Positions 33,266 through 44,949 are shown, numbered from the stretch's first letter. The stretch: DNA of 64,000 bases from Trichobilharzia regenti (GCA_944472135.2 OX235262.1:169197509-169261508); one strand, 5' to 3'. A program made the numbers and translations. The notes: generated by a model from the sequence alone, not told the origin.

Positions 33266-33439
33266 CTTAAAATGAAAAGAAGCTAGCTGAAATTTATTTG
33301 AAACATTCCTAAAAAAGAATGAAAAATTCAGACAAAATCTGACTTGGATCCCAGGGTCTACGTTTAAAAGTGTATAGTATCAAAACGAATTTGATAATCA
33401 TTCCTCATTACATAACCACATACTGCTTTCCTAATATAT

Positions 33440-34444
33440 TATTATTATTGTTCCCTTGGGTTCCTAGGGGATCATAGGGCTTCAACTGCATGTCTCCACT
33501 TGCTTCTGTCTTATGCAGTATTTTCACCTACATCCATGTTTGTCCATACTGTTTCAACTCCTCTCTTTTCACACCATCTCCTCCATATCACCTTTGCATT
33601 GACGTCCCACTCGCCGCTTCCCTTTCGGCCTAGTTCCACTCGAGCAATGACCTGACGCGTGCGCAATGTCACCCAGTGGCCTCCTCGGCGAGCGAGTGGC
33701 CAATCCATCCATCTCCACTTTCTCCTACATATTTCTTGGTTGGCAATTGGTTCTTGTTTTGTTTTGTTTGTTCCCATAGTTTCTTGTTGGTGATTACTTC
33801 CGACCTGGCCATCTGATCTTCAGTATAGAGCCAGCGAAGACAGAACAGTTGTTGATAAAGGTCTGCGACAGGCTGTTGGAAATATTCTTTGTGACCCGCC
33901 CGCCAAGTTTCTGATCCGATCCGTATAGAAGAGCTGACTGACTTGACGTTTGTATTGAAAATCCGAGTGGATTTTGTTGTTGATTCTGGTTGAGTGACGA
34001 AGATTTCCAGATTGGTTGTTTCAGGTATATGAATGTGTTTCTCGCCTTCCTGATTCCCCATTTGACATCCTCGTCCGTTCCGACTGTCTGTAGTTGAGAC
34101 AATGCTTCCTAGATAAGTGAATGAATGGAGTGACCTCTTTCAAATCCCTCTTATTGATCATGATTGGCGCTGGATTTTTCTGCTGCTGTTGTTGTAGGTT
34201 GGTTGGTTGGTTATTTTCATAACCTCCGTCCTGTCTTCGCTGGCTGCTTCTTCGACCAGTTTTTCGGTTTTCGCATGTAAGTATTCAATTTTGTATGACA
34301 TCAAACATAAATAATCCTCGCACGAAATCCAGGTCTTCTAGGTTCTTCACGTCGATTCAAGATATCCCTGTCTTCTCGTTTCCCCCTGTCTGACGCATAA
34401 TCCAGTCCACCACAATTAGGAATATCATTGGTGATAATAATCAA
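33440..34444 (-). mobile_element. RTE-clade LINE, 3' part, with 12-bp TSD
   Basis: A 12-bp direct repeat, ttcctaatatat, at 33428-33439 and 34445-34456 bounds the insertion exactly. On the minus strand the element encodes, in broken frames, a start near an LEDLDF-type RT region (about 34340), VGTDEDVKWGIRKARNTFIY, SALLYGSDQKLGGRVTKNIS, FAGSILKIRWPGR, LPTKKYVGESGDGWIGHSLA and a WRRWCEKRG end, followed by an attattattatt 3' terminus. It is 5'-truncated, as is typical after target-primed reverse transcription. The ORFs at 33511-33777, 33669-34061 and 33794-34102 all belong to it. A closely similar copy is at 44950-45657. Confidence 0.9.
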
Positions 34445-34456
34445 TTCCTAATATAT

Positions 34457-35129
34457 ACGCTGAATAAATTCAGCATCCCATATGTGTCTATTGTCTTCAG
34501 TTAAATTCGACCACCTGATAATCCAACATGAACTTCTTAGGGTTATCCCATTTGAAGAGAAGTTTCGTGGATTACGATTTGTTGATACCTTCATTAAAGC
34601 AATAATCGTTACATGGTATGACGTCAAAAGAATTATTATTTTGCTTTGATAGTAATGAATATCTTTCATGAACCATTATTGTATGCTTCCGCAAATAATA
34701 AATCCAAACATCAGTTAAGTGTCTATACATGAATTACCCATTGTGAATACACTCTTTCATCGTGTTCCTATTAATATGTTAGAGCTACAAGAGAGAGAAT
34801 TTCACGCACACACACACACACATAAACTAATCCATATTTGCTAATATGGCGGAAAATAGATGGTGTACCCGAGTTGCTATAATGGGAAACTATTTTTGCT
34901 GTATGATAATGTCAAGAAATAGCACCTGTAGAGGAAATAAAAAACAGTTTCCAACAGTATCGATTATACGTGGGCTTGTTTAAGCTAGGAGAAATATCAA
35001 TAGGCGAATCACGCCATCGCCTTGCCTTATAGCACAGAGAAGAAGAACTATCTTGTCTCTACTTTGTCCGTTAATTTTAAGTCGATTATTTCGTGCTTTA
35101 ACACTCTGTTTGTAGGAATGGAAAAGTCA
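34457..35129. other. No recognised feature
   Basis: AT-rich sequence with a short (CA)n run at about 34806-34823. A 73-codon minus-strand ORF has no recognisable features. Confidence 0.35.
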
Positions 35130-37090
35130 TTAATCTTATTTTGCAGGGCATTATATTACAAGTGTTAATGAAACCTGCTTCCCTGGTTTCAATACAAATG
35201 ATTTCCTAAAATGTCTTCAGTCTCTTAACCCTTCTTGTAGCCTAGCTCCAGGCGGTTTGCCTTGTGTTATTCTTAAAACGTTTGCATACATCCTGTGTTA
35301 TCCTCTCACGGACATATTTAATGAATCTTTTTCCAGAAATGTCGTGCCAACCGTTTGGAAACACATTAAAGTTGTACATATACTAAGCCGTCTACTGGAG
35401 TATGTCTTAAATGTAGACCTATTCTTATTTCCCCCTTTTCTAAAAGCTATGCGAAATTTACACTTACTTCATCTACAGTCTTCACTTACAGCCTTTAACG
35501 ACGCCAAACAATTCGCCTATAAACACAGTAGAAGTACTTTAGATGCAGTTACAGTCTTGTATCATAACATTGTCTCCAGCTTAGACAAGGGGGATAAATT
35601 TGTTCTCTGCACCTTCCTAGATTGCAAGTCTGCGTTCGACTGAGTACCCAGGGACATTTTGTTAAATAAGCTTGCTGAAACTCAAACTGACTGTTTGGTT
35701 GTCAAGTAGCTGCATTCGTTTTTGCTCAGGAAGAAAGCAGTACACTGTGTGTCAGGGAAAGTCATCCATTTCTTCGCTGACTGAGGCTGGTGTCCCTCAA
35801 GGCGCTGTCCTTTCTCCTTTTCTGTCTTCTTTCTTCTTGCATGACTTGCCTCACTCTGATGAAATGAACTTTGTTAAGTATGCCGATGATCTAACTATTT
35901 CAATGTCTGTTAACTCCCAGCTTGACTGTACTAAGATGAACAGCTTTCTATCGGAAATTAGGAAATGGTCTTCGTGTAACGGCCTTAAACTAAATCCTTC
36001 CGAGTGTTAGACTGTTGATTTTTGTTTCCGATGTAATCGAAAGTTAAATGAAGCTGTTGGTTCCTATGACCCTTGCAAAACTGATGATTCTGATATAGAA
36101 ATCAAGCTTGAAGTTAAGTATCTTGGATTAATTCCTTCTTCTGACCCATCCTGGTCTTCCCATGTCCTAGCGATTTCTTAAAGAATATTTCGTCTGACGT
36201 TTTACTTCAAGAAGTTAAGGCACTCAGGCATAACCCAACTACTCTTCTTATAGTATGTCAACTCCTGTGTTTTACCTTTTATTCTTTACTGTTCACCCTT
36301 ACTCTTTTCTGGATTGCTTAAAAAAGTTTATGTCATACTTCGCAGAACTCTGAAGACTGTCAGTAGGACGAGTGGGCCATATCGTTGACATTGTCCTTGA
36401 TTGGCACTTATGTCATGTAACAGATTTGATAAAGAAGTCTTGTCAGACTCTGAGCACCCACTCTACTCGCAGCTCCAACCTAGTGTCCCCTCAGGTAAAA
36501 CAAGAAGTCTTTTCAGAAGACTTTACTCACGTACTTCCAAGTATAAAAATTCCACCATACCATAATACGCAATGGTGTTGGGCATGAACTAACTATCCTT
36601 CTTTGCACTACTAAGTAAACCATTTCCTCCATCCTTACACCATCAAACTTTATTGTTATTGTATTTCTTATATTTACAGTACTCTCAATTTTTTGTTTTT
36701 GTTTATTTTTTTTTCATAAGTGTGAACATCATTTAGCTGTGTGAATAACTTAATTTTGTCTTTCCCCTAACTATACTATGTCAACACAACAACATTAGAT
36801 TCAGTACTCTATAATAACATGCTAATATTTCCAAAGTGAAGAGACAATACTGTTTGAAACACCCTCACTCTTATTATTATTACCATATTTAATATTCTCA
36901 ATTGGTGCTTCGAAATGTTTTGACTTTATATCGTAAACATGGACAAATTCCTCTGCTTACTTTTGTTTTAATTTTTAATTTTATTTATATTTTGAGTAAA
37001 TCAGATTCAATATTGTGACAAATGCTGAGAAATCCATTCTGTATTATAAATAGTGCCGTTTTTGGAATAAAGTAGATTATTATTATTATT
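35130..37090 (+). mobile_element. CR1/jockey-like LINE, reverse transcriptase to 3' end
   Basis: Frames from 35160 to 36600 give a nearly continuous RT: LKCLQSLNPSCSLAPGG and LPCVILKTFAYILCYPLTDI, FSRNVVPTVWKHIKVVHI, KQFAYKHSRSTLDAVTVLYH, FLDCKSAFD (the first catalytic Asp region, followed by a stop), then GVPQGAVLSPFLSSFFLHDL and FVKYADDLTISM with an intact YADD, and LEVKYLGLIPSSDPSWSSH. Frameshifts near 35640-35800 and a stop at 36010 break it. The 3' end is a GGAATAAAGTAG string followed by (ATT)n at 37060-37090, a microsatellite-type terminus as in CR1-related elements. The copy at 54050-55630 has the same blocks. Schistosome SR1 is a known CR1-like family; I cannot assign this copy to it by eye. 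Confidence 0.85.
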
Positions 37091-37439
37091 AATAAAATAG
37101 CATGGAAAACTAGAAATCTAGTAAATTTAAACACACTTTTAAGTTGAACACATTCTCAGGACACTTAATAATTATGATCAAGTGTCATCTTTTTTTCAAA
37201 AGATGGTCAGAAAAAGCCAATTATTCCAAGAGAGAGAAGGTGAGAGAAAGAGAGAATATATTAAAAACTGCATAATTTTCAACGACTCTTTAAAATTTAT
37301 TGGATATTTAAATATTCGTAGTGGCAGGAAAACAATGTGGAATCAGATGAAGTAAAAGGCCAGCTGTTTTTAATTAAGCACTCATGAGAGACCGTCAAAG
37401 CAGAAACTGTTAATTTTTAATTAAATTATTTTTATTACA

Positions 37440-39340
37440 CATATCGGGAACCCACATGTCACGAGGGATGACAAAACAGAAGATTAACTAACGCAAAGAT
37501 AGACAACATGAGGGGAAAGCGATTTCAGTGTACAACTCACTGAATAAGGAGACGAAAAAGAGTTCAAGGAAAGACTAAAGAAAATTATTAAAGATGATTA
37601 TACGACACACTGAAACCTGCAATAGAACAGGCGGCAAATAAAAGTGACCTCAAAACATTATATCAGATAATCAAGTCTCTATGCGGAAAAATATCAGCAC
37701 AAGTGAAACCAATGAAAGATGGTAAAGGGAGCTTAACTACTAAAAAGGAGAGACAAAACAGCAATCGAGGATCACTTCAAAGGACCCCTGAGTCGACCAT
37801 CATCTGCGACTCGTCCCGGAATACCATCAATAGCAATAGTAGGACTACTAATGGACACCAATCCCTCAACAAAGGAGGAAGTCTTGAAGGTTATCAAGCT
37901 TCTGGGAAGTCACCACGATCAAACGAAATCAGCAACTTAAATGGCCCCTGAGATTGTAGTTGACAAGCTGACACCATTATTGCAGAAAGTCTGGAAGGAA
38001 GAAAAGATACCCACTGATCTGAAGTAAGAGTGCCTTGTCCAACTACCAAACAAAGAAGATTTAGGCCTCTATAACAGCAGACCCCAATCATAATTTACTC
38101 CACACGAGGCAAAATACAAAGCCGCGTCATTTTGGAGGGAACTAAAGGTGCACCGGATGCAAAACTCCAACTAGAACAAGCTGGATTCCGGAAAACCAAA
38201 CCACATGACGACCGACATTCAACGCTACGCATCATCAAAGAACACAGCATAGAACGGATGTAAATTTCACCCACTTTGAAAAGGCTGTCAACAGTGTTGG
38301 CGGCGAAATAAATTTAGAAACTATTTCAGTACTATGCAGTGCAATGCCCCAAGCCTTTATCAGCTTCATTCAACAGTTATCTGGCAATGACATGTGTTAA
38401 ATGATCTCAAACGGAAAACTCCGAGAAGCTGTTGAAGTGAATATAGGAGAAAAAGACAAGGCTGACCCCGATAACCGATAAAATTCTTGGTTGTGGTGGG
38501 TTGAATCATTCGTCAGACGATAGGGAAAGAAAAGACAAGTGTACGCTAGACATATAAGGAGACTAGAAGATCTGGACTTTACGCAAGATTTATGTTGGAT
38601 GTCAGACAAACTGGAAAACTTACATGCGATGACCAATGAACTAGTAGAAGAGGAAGGTGGCTGCGGTAGATCTACAAATGAACACAGAGAAAACGGAAGT
38701 GATGAAGATAACCAACCACCACCACCACAAACAACAAAAAGCCTTAATCACTCCCAAAGATAGAAATTTGAAAGAGGTGAATTCCTTCAATTACCTGACC
38801 ATGTAGCATCGTATCAACCGCAGTCGACAGCACAGATGAGGATGTCAAAAACAGTCAAAATCGAAAAGGGGAGGCACACCTCCACCAGACACAACGAAGT
38901 TCAGATTTTCAATACTAATGTATGCGTCAGACAGCATTTCCAACATGCCATTGGAGACTTCTATCAACAGCTGGTTTCGCTGACTCCATATGGAATATCC
39001 CATATCAAATCAGAAACAAGGGACTTCAAGTATAAAACGAACTATAACCTATTGCTCAACAAATATGCAGTGGGAAATGGAGACGGATCGAACACATGCT
39101 GAAGAAACCATCGGGTGGTATTGTACGTCGAGAGAAGGGTGAATTACAAATTACGAGTTTTCTTTAGGTTTTTAGAATGATGTATTGGTGATCGTATGAG
39201 GAGGATGTGACAGCGTATGGTTAATCGTAGAGCCAGCGGAATAAGACTTCAGAGAAAACGGAAATGTGGATATATTCTGTCGAAACTATATGCTGCACGC
39301 TGAAACCATGGGTATGATAATAATAATAATAATACGTATT
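37440..39340 (+). mobile_element. RTE-clade LINE, longest copy
   Basis: The order of blocks is: KSLCGKISAQVKPMKDGKGS (linker before the RT, near 37700), a GPDEIP-like zone with DKLTPLLQKVWKEEKIPTDL (near 37960), ECLVQLPNKEDLGLYN, LEQAGFRKTKPHDDR (near 38180), NSVGGEINLETISVL, QQLSGNDMC, LEDLDFTQDLCWMSD (the FADD box, here FTQD), KIEKGRHTSTRHNEVQIFNT, VRQHFQHAIGDFYQQL, a decayed C-terminus and an (aat)n tail at about 39308-39335. Many stops and frameshifts are present. The APE endonuclease is missing. ORFs at 37703-37951, 38539-38763 and 38836-39102 are its largest remaining pieces. Confidence 0.85.
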
Positions 39341-39720
39341 AACAGTTGCCATGATCTTCCCGGGATTATTCGGTGGCGAAATCAGATTGAATCATAACAA
39401 AACTATTTTAATTAGTGCCATTTGGTGTAGAAGACCAGGACAAGATTCTTATATATATAGTGTTTTTAAATGGAAAGCACTTGAATTCACGTATGAAAAT
39501 CATGATAATTTTTTCGAATTTCTAAAAATACCATTTAATGAACCTTGACCTGTTTTACTTCACTACACTTCTCTATAGTGGAGAGGGGGAGGCGATGTGC
39601 CTACCCATTTTCTCTTATTTGTTGCATTTCATTTAGTTAAAATATGGAAGGCTTCAAAGTATACGTTTTTTCGTGTAAATCAAATTCTCCAATCAGTAGT
39701 GTTCTCTGAGCTGGTTGGTT
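39341..39720. other. No recognised feature
   Basis: A 65-codon ORF at 39351-39548 (FEFLKIPFNEP end) has no recognisable domain. The stretch separates an RTE tail from the inverted PLE-1 copy. Confidence 0.3.
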
Positions 39721-39723
39721 TAG

Positions 39724-39768
39724 TTGGGGAGCTTTCGTCAACCTTCTAGACAACATCTTCAGCGCAAT
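39724..39768 (-). ncRNA. Hammerhead motif downstream of PLE-1b
   Basis: On the minus strand: stem I ATTGCG facing CCCAAC (one mismatch at the second pair), core CTGAAGA intact, an extra U, a weakened stem II (GTTGTC with GTTGAC), GAAA, AGCT, C. It lies about 110 nt past the PLE-1b endonuclease end, at the same place as the motif at 24369. Confidence 0.6.
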
Positions 39769-39839
39769 ATTTAGGATAAAGTGAAATGATTTAAATTTTC
39801 TTCATGAGTGATATGATTGTGTCTCCCGGTAACCATCTT

Positions 39840-40720
39840 TACATATGTATTGACCATTATCTATTGACTTGAATTTTAAACTTTCTGGTGACCTGATTCG
39901 CTTTTTATTAGTTGGTATATTTCGTCTATATTAACGTGTTTGTTAATTTCACATTCGTTTGAGTACCAGGCTTCTAGGAATTCCCTGACTGCACTTTTCG
40001 TGTTTCCTCTGTCTACGATTTCGACATTATCCCAGTTATCAAACTGATGTCCATAATTATCTATATGCATTGGTATGAAAGAATATATATTTTGTCACCT
40101 AATGTTTGTACAGGGGTTTTCGTCAGCTGTTGATATACATCATTATCTTTGAGTAAATCCTTTGCTTCCTATACGTAGTCTTCTGTGTCCAGGATTACTG
40201 TTGCTTTTCGTTTACAGGCGGTAGAATAACTATATTTTTTCGATTCTTCAGTTTCTTCAATGCATTTCGCACTTCAGTGCTAAGTTGGGAATGATGTCTT
40301 TTCTGTTTGAGTATGAGTATGGTACACTGACATATTTCTTGTTGTACTTCCTCATTTAATTTTGATAATTTGAGCTATGATTCTAAGGAAGCACAGAAAT
40401 CTGTTACTGAAGCATCACCAGTATTGTAGTCTCTTGCTAGAATTTTGACATTGCTGAAATCGATCTTACGTCCACGTTCTACAGTACGAAGTGCTAAAGC
40501 TGATCGTATTTCCAAACTCTTTAATTCTACTTCATTTCTGGTTGGATGATCGTGCTACAACATTTTTTTACATTCATTCTGGCCTTCACCTGTCTACTGA
40601 TGCTGCTTTCCCTGTTACAGCAAGCCTCGCACTCTGAATATTTTATCTTATAAACACAGTTGTTTAGTGTCATTTTGGCAAAATTCGTCTGTGACATTAA
40701 CTAAAGCTTTCCCTAAAAAA
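39840..40720 (-). pseudogene. Penelope-like element PLE-1b, rearranged
   Basis: Read on the minus strand from 40700: CVYKIKYSECEAC, a damaged YIGET, RQVKARM and GRKIDFSNVKILARDYN (a GIY-YIG endonuclease in three frames). In the same reading direction come TDFCASLES, KLNEEVQQEICQC, LKKLKNRKNIVILP and ATVILDTEDYV (the N-terminal region of a PLE reverse transcriptase), then VYQQLTKTPVQTLGDKIY. The sequence then jumps straight to HIDNYGHQFD, NVEIVDRG and KHVNIDEIYQLIKSE (the C-terminal part of a second endonuclease, ORF 39876-40070). The RT palm is therefore deleted, and endonuclease sequence lies on both sides of the RT part. Tandem or chimeric copies explain this as well as a permuted gene does. 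The HHR motif follows at 39724-39768. Confidence 0.75.
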
Positions 40721-40924
40721 TTAGTGCTATATAAGGCGAATACACTTTTCAACGACCCAATTCGACTTTTTGTGGTCTGAACTCATAAAACTGATCCTTG
40801 AATATAGCCACAATTGTTTTGAAACACACACAGTTACAAAACGCTCCCCAAGATACTAAAATGATGAGTATTTACCGTAAAATTTATGGCCGCGTTCAAC
40901 AATAATTCATTCAAAAATTCAAAG

Positions 40925-41490
40925 TTACCTCAATAGTACCATTAGGCAGCTACACAGTCTGGATGATTTTTCAGTACAAAACAAGTACTGTAGAACAAGA
41001 TCAGCAGGAAGTATCCGAGAATCAGCCAGAATATTTCCAGCAAGGTGAAATCAAACATCTGTCCGCAAGAATTACACACCCAACAATCTCCGTACACAGT
41101 ACAAAGTCAGAATCACTTTAAATCACTTAAACTCAATCACATCATAACAAAACACATCACTAGTATCACCTACACACACATGAAGAGAATCAAGAAAATT
41201 AGATATTGAACAGGAACAAAGTCAGAGGATAAGGATCAAGTCAGCAGGTGATATGCGAACAGAACATGACGATAATATACAGTTGGGAGAAAGAGTCGAT
41301 GATAATTACGAAATTAGTTGAAATATTCGAATAACTATCAATAATGTAATTGGATTGTTGAGGAGGGATTGTACAAATTATCATTCTATGACTGTCCATT
41401 TTAAGTAAGATTTTATTTTGATAAGTCACACAGTAATATTAACTGGTGACGTTCCGTTCACAAATTATTGCCCATAATCATATCAAGCTA
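40925..41490 (-). repeat. Repeat F copy 4
   Basis: Block order matches copy 1 at 975-1600: 'caaaacaagtactgtagaac', 'aagtcagaatcactt', 'acatcataacaaaacacatc', 'gattttattttgataagtca'. It ends in the HHR-like motif at 41443-41489. Confidence 0.55.
41443..41489 (-). ncRNA. HHR-like motif of repeat F, copy 4
   Basis: Minus strand: stem I CTTGAT facing ACCAG, core ATGATTA, an extra U, GGGC then a broken second stem II strand, GGAA in place of GAAA, ACGTC. Core positions 3 and 8 are A and U, as in the other F copies. Confidence 0.4.
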
Positions 41491-41519
41491 CTCTGTAGGC
41501 TAAAAGCCCCGTTGGAACC

Positions 41520-41960
41520 AGTTAGACAAAATAATATAATTTACAAAATACCCTTCAATGACTGTGACGTCAACTATATATGTCATACTCGTAGATCAGG
41601 GGGTAATAAGATTGGCGGAACATAAGAATTCAGCTAAACTAAGAATGGTTGACACCGAGAAGATAAGTAATTTAGAAAAATGCTCAGCGATTGCATTACA
41701 TGCATTAACACATTACCACACAATAGAGTGGGAGAGGGTTAGGATTCTAAGAAGGTATCTATGTAGGTGGAGATAGAGAGATTGATTACTGAATCCTTCC
41801 TGGTTCATCGAGTCTACACCCTACGCATGCAACAGAAATGACTCAATGCAAATACCAGAGATATGCATGGAAGATATTATTACCACCAGTCAGTCAAATC
41901 AGAGGAGGATAATAAATAATCTCAAAATTCTATTGCAAATCAAGCACATCACAACATTCT
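41520..41960 (+). mobile_element. GIY-YIG endonuclease fragment of a fifth PLE lineage
   Basis: Joined frames give NIIYKIPFNDCDVNYICHTR (GIY-YIG with the pair of aromatic boxes, G replaced by C), then RLAEHKNSAKLRMVDTEKIS, SAIALHALTHYHTIEWERVR (matching the HxxxxxHxIDW region) and RILRRYLCRWRE. LIESFLVHRVYTL follows in another frame. RT sequence is absent. The spelling differs from PLE-1, PLE-2 and PLE-3, so I treat it as separate. The ORF 41558-41776 is its main piece. No HHR was seen downstream. Confidence 0.65.
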
Positions 41961-42411
41961 AACAAGTTACTTTTTTTGACTATAAAAGCAGTCGTCTTGT
42001 TTCCCATCTGATTGTATTTGATCTATAACACTCATATTATTATTATTTCTGAATGTACATTATCATATTGATTTTTATTTAAAAATCTGGTTATTTCGAC
42101 ACATGTATATAATCATAATAGTGGTAATGATAATATTAATAATAGTAATAACAATAATAATGGTTTTATCAATAATAAGGATGAAAAAATGAGGCAATCT
42201 GTGATGACACGAATAATAAAAACAGTATGATTAAACAAACAACAGATGGAAGTAGTCGATAAAGGCTAGTAAAATGAACAAATGAACGATTACGTAATGT
42301 TAGATTGTAGGGGAAGGAAATGAAGCACATTTATAATGAAGATAAGATTAAGGGATGATAAGAAAGGGGTTGGAAATATAAATAAGGGATGGTGTAAAAG
42401 TCTTTAGTTGG
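41961..42411. other. AT-rich with an imperfect AAT-type run
   Basis: An imperfect AAT/GAT trinucleotide run lies at about 42112-42180. Nothing else was recognised. Confidence 0.4.
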
Positions 42412-42590
42412 TTATGTCTTATTAGGCCACGGGAGGGATAATGGCTGTACGAACTTCTTTTGAATGCATAGTTTAGGTTTAATAGTTCGAATGCCTGTCG
42501 CCTCAGCTGTGTGCAGTAGACGAATACGAAGTCTATTAGAAGGATTCGGTGGGAAACGATGAATTACTTTGAAGGCTTTGACATGTATAT
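42412..42590 (-). mobile_element. PLE-4 endonuclease C-terminus
   Basis: The minus-strand ORF 42412-42666 contains AFKVIHRFPPNPSNRLRIRL, LLHTAEATGIRTIKPKLCIQ and KKFVQPLSLPWP, the typical end of a PLE protein (LCxQKxxVxxLxLPWP). The first third of that ORF is chance reading through the repeat F tail on the other strand. Confidence 0.7.
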
Positions 42591-42720
42591 AAATGAAGCA
42601 AGAAAGTTGTGTGAGTAGTGACTTGATATGATTATGAGCAATAGTTCGTCCTCGAAACGTGGTCATCAGTTAATATTACTGTAGAAAACTGTGTGTGACT
42701 TATCAAAATAAAATCTTTCT
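42590..42720 (+). repeat. Repeat F tail with HHR-like motif
   Basis: This holds the HHR-like motif (42622-42669), then ttaatattactgtagaaaac and tatcaaaataaaatc, matching the arms at 1488-1672. Confidence 0.65.
42622..42669 (+). ncRNA. HHR-like motif of repeat F, clearest copy
   Basis: Stem I TTGAT (42623-42627) pairs with ATCAG (42665-42669). Core ATGATTA is at 42628-42634, an extra U at 42635, stem II GAG/CTC (42636-42638 with 42651-42653), GAAA at 42654-42657, and ACGTGGT forms a two-pair stem III ending at C42664. The core differs from CUGANGA at positions 3 (A) and 8 (U). Confidence 0.5.
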
Positions 42721-42789
42721 TCTTGTTCCTTCTGTTCTTAATGTTATTTAGAATTATTCCCCTTTAGGAATATGAATAGAAGAAGAGCA

Positions 42790-43270
42790 ACAGTCTTTTG
42801 CAGAATATGATACCATCATTTATCTCGTCTGGTTCTCATTATCTGCTTACAGCCTAAATAAATCATTTTGAAGTCTATGTACAGAAAATTTTTAGCATAC
42901 TTGCAAATTTTACATGATGTCAGTTGGCAGGAGGCTCTGGACTAAGTGAATGGTGCTAAGGAAACTAAACTTATACAGTTTTAACACAGGGAGCTCATGC
43001 TTAAACAAAGTAAGGGAGTTATGTAACAAAGACGAGAGACGCTTATGATGACGATTAGCTAATTAACTGGGTAACCATATAGCATGTGCGACTCGAATGA
43101 TAGAAACAAAGACGAGCGAAATTATGCTGTGCCGAAGGGGTAAGGTGGGATTAAAACAAAAGAAAACGTGATCAAATGAAAGAAGTAGACAAATTAAAGG
43201 CACTTAATTACCAGGTTGGCAGGGAAAGATTGATATTTGCATATTTCTAAACACATAAATCAAGTCTCAG
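42790..43270 (-). mobile_element. PLE-2 fragment, copy 2
   Basis: This matches the 3' part of 16100-17240: 'catacttgcaaattttacatgatg', 'gtgatcaaatgaaagaa' and 'ggaaagattgatatttgc' occur in the same order. The coding frame is not readable for long. Confidence 0.55.
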
Positions 43271-44941
43271 GCGTTTAATAGAGATTGCTTGGACAAACAT
43301 CAGCAGAATTAAACTATTTTTAAAGTAATTCTCAATTTCCAACTTCAAGAAAATATTTCTAATTTTCTAAACATGCTGAGATTACTTTTAGAAATTTCAA
43401 AGTAAAAAAAATTAGAAAATTAATGTAGCAAGCATATGAAACTAGGATAATGATCATTGCTGTCTTTGAAACCATTCATTACTGGGTATATATAACGAAG
43501 ATTATTTTGAGTCCCTTTCTATAATGTCTTATAATTAATTTGGCGCATTTCATTACGTTATATCCAGTTTCCTAGATGGTACTTTGGAATAATCAATTAT
43601 TTTCTCTCACACGAAATCAAAGAAGAGTTTCCCTAAGGACACATTACAAAATCTACCCAACATCGCCGAGTTTTAAGACTATAAAATCATAGATGCTTAT
43701 ATAGTGAATTATTTCAATTCTGTTTTTCAGAATTTCGCCTACCAATTTGCTCCAGTTTGAGTACGCGATTCAAATGTGATTGTTGTCACCTATCAACACA
43801 AATAAGTGGTGACCTTGGCAGTTTGAGATTATTAGTTTAACAACAGCTATGTCCTTATAATAAAATGATGGCCTGTGATATCCCTATTTGTAATTTATTA
43901 CGCTCCAATTACTTATTCTAACACAGGGGAGAAATGTATTCAGTTATTTAGGATTTTCTTAGGTCGTCCATAAAAAGATGTATCAAGCGACATTTTCTAG
44001 TAAAATTGCAGCGAATGTAACGCCGTTCAAGGATATAACACAACCGATAATATGAAGCCAGAAAAGTATTTTTAATACGAAGAAGTAGGAGAAGACATTA
44101 GGCTTGGTAAATGTGTGCCCATCTGAATTTCGGTATTCCTGCAAAGTAAAATTATGTACACCTTATCTTCAACACACCATTCGCACAGATCTTCTGTGCT
44201 GTGCTACTTCTGGCCTCCCTTCATATTATGTGTTTCTTTATGTTCTGTTCACGTCTCTCATGTATCTTTGCAACGCTGTATCATTTGCTGTCTCTGACAT
44301 CAAAATTATGTTCCTGCTATTTCCTGCTTTTATGCGATGACCATCTCTTTATAGGCTACTGACAAATCATATTAATAGCAACCGCCGCCCTACGACCCAT
44401 TGATATACAATAAAGCAACTTGGCACATTGTTATTTCTTGAAAATAATCACCGTTTGTGGGAGTTCTGCTTCATCATATGATTAAACATTTTTCAGAAAG
44501 GCTTTTATCTAATTCGTACAAGAAGAATAAATATAAAACTGAATAACATTATAAATAGCTGGCATACCGCTTAGAGCTATATGTGATTGGCTGTCTTTCA
44601 CACACCAATCATATTGCACATTAGGCAAAAGTTCTCTATGAACTTTTATGCATAAGACACTTTGACTAAGATCTGAAAGTATACTGGATAATTATTTGAT
44701 CAAATGGAAGTTTTGATGAAAAATTTATTGTTTAAAATAGACAAATTATTTATGTGTTTATCTTATTTGACGATTTGAAACAAAGGATTTATAAACTACT
44801 ATATATTTTCATTAATTTAATAATAAAATGAATGATGATATGTAAGTTTCCTGTAGTTTCCAGAAATTTAATTATTATGTAATTTGATTGTATTTGATTG
44901 TTTATACAAGTTGCATAGTTCATATTTTCTAAATGTAACCA
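43271..44941. other. Long AT-rich stretch, no recognised feature
   Basis: No repeat in the window matches this block. A 78-codon ORF at 44104-44340 is rich in hydrophobic residues, but in AT-rich DNA that is common and no domain is recognisable. Confidence 0.35.
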
Positions 44942-44949
44942 TACTGTTA

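Noticed and set aside
44104..44340. A 78-codon hydrophobic ORF in the long unassigned stretch.
   Set aside because: No domain, no splice signals or homologous copy in the window, and T-rich codons give such residues by chance.
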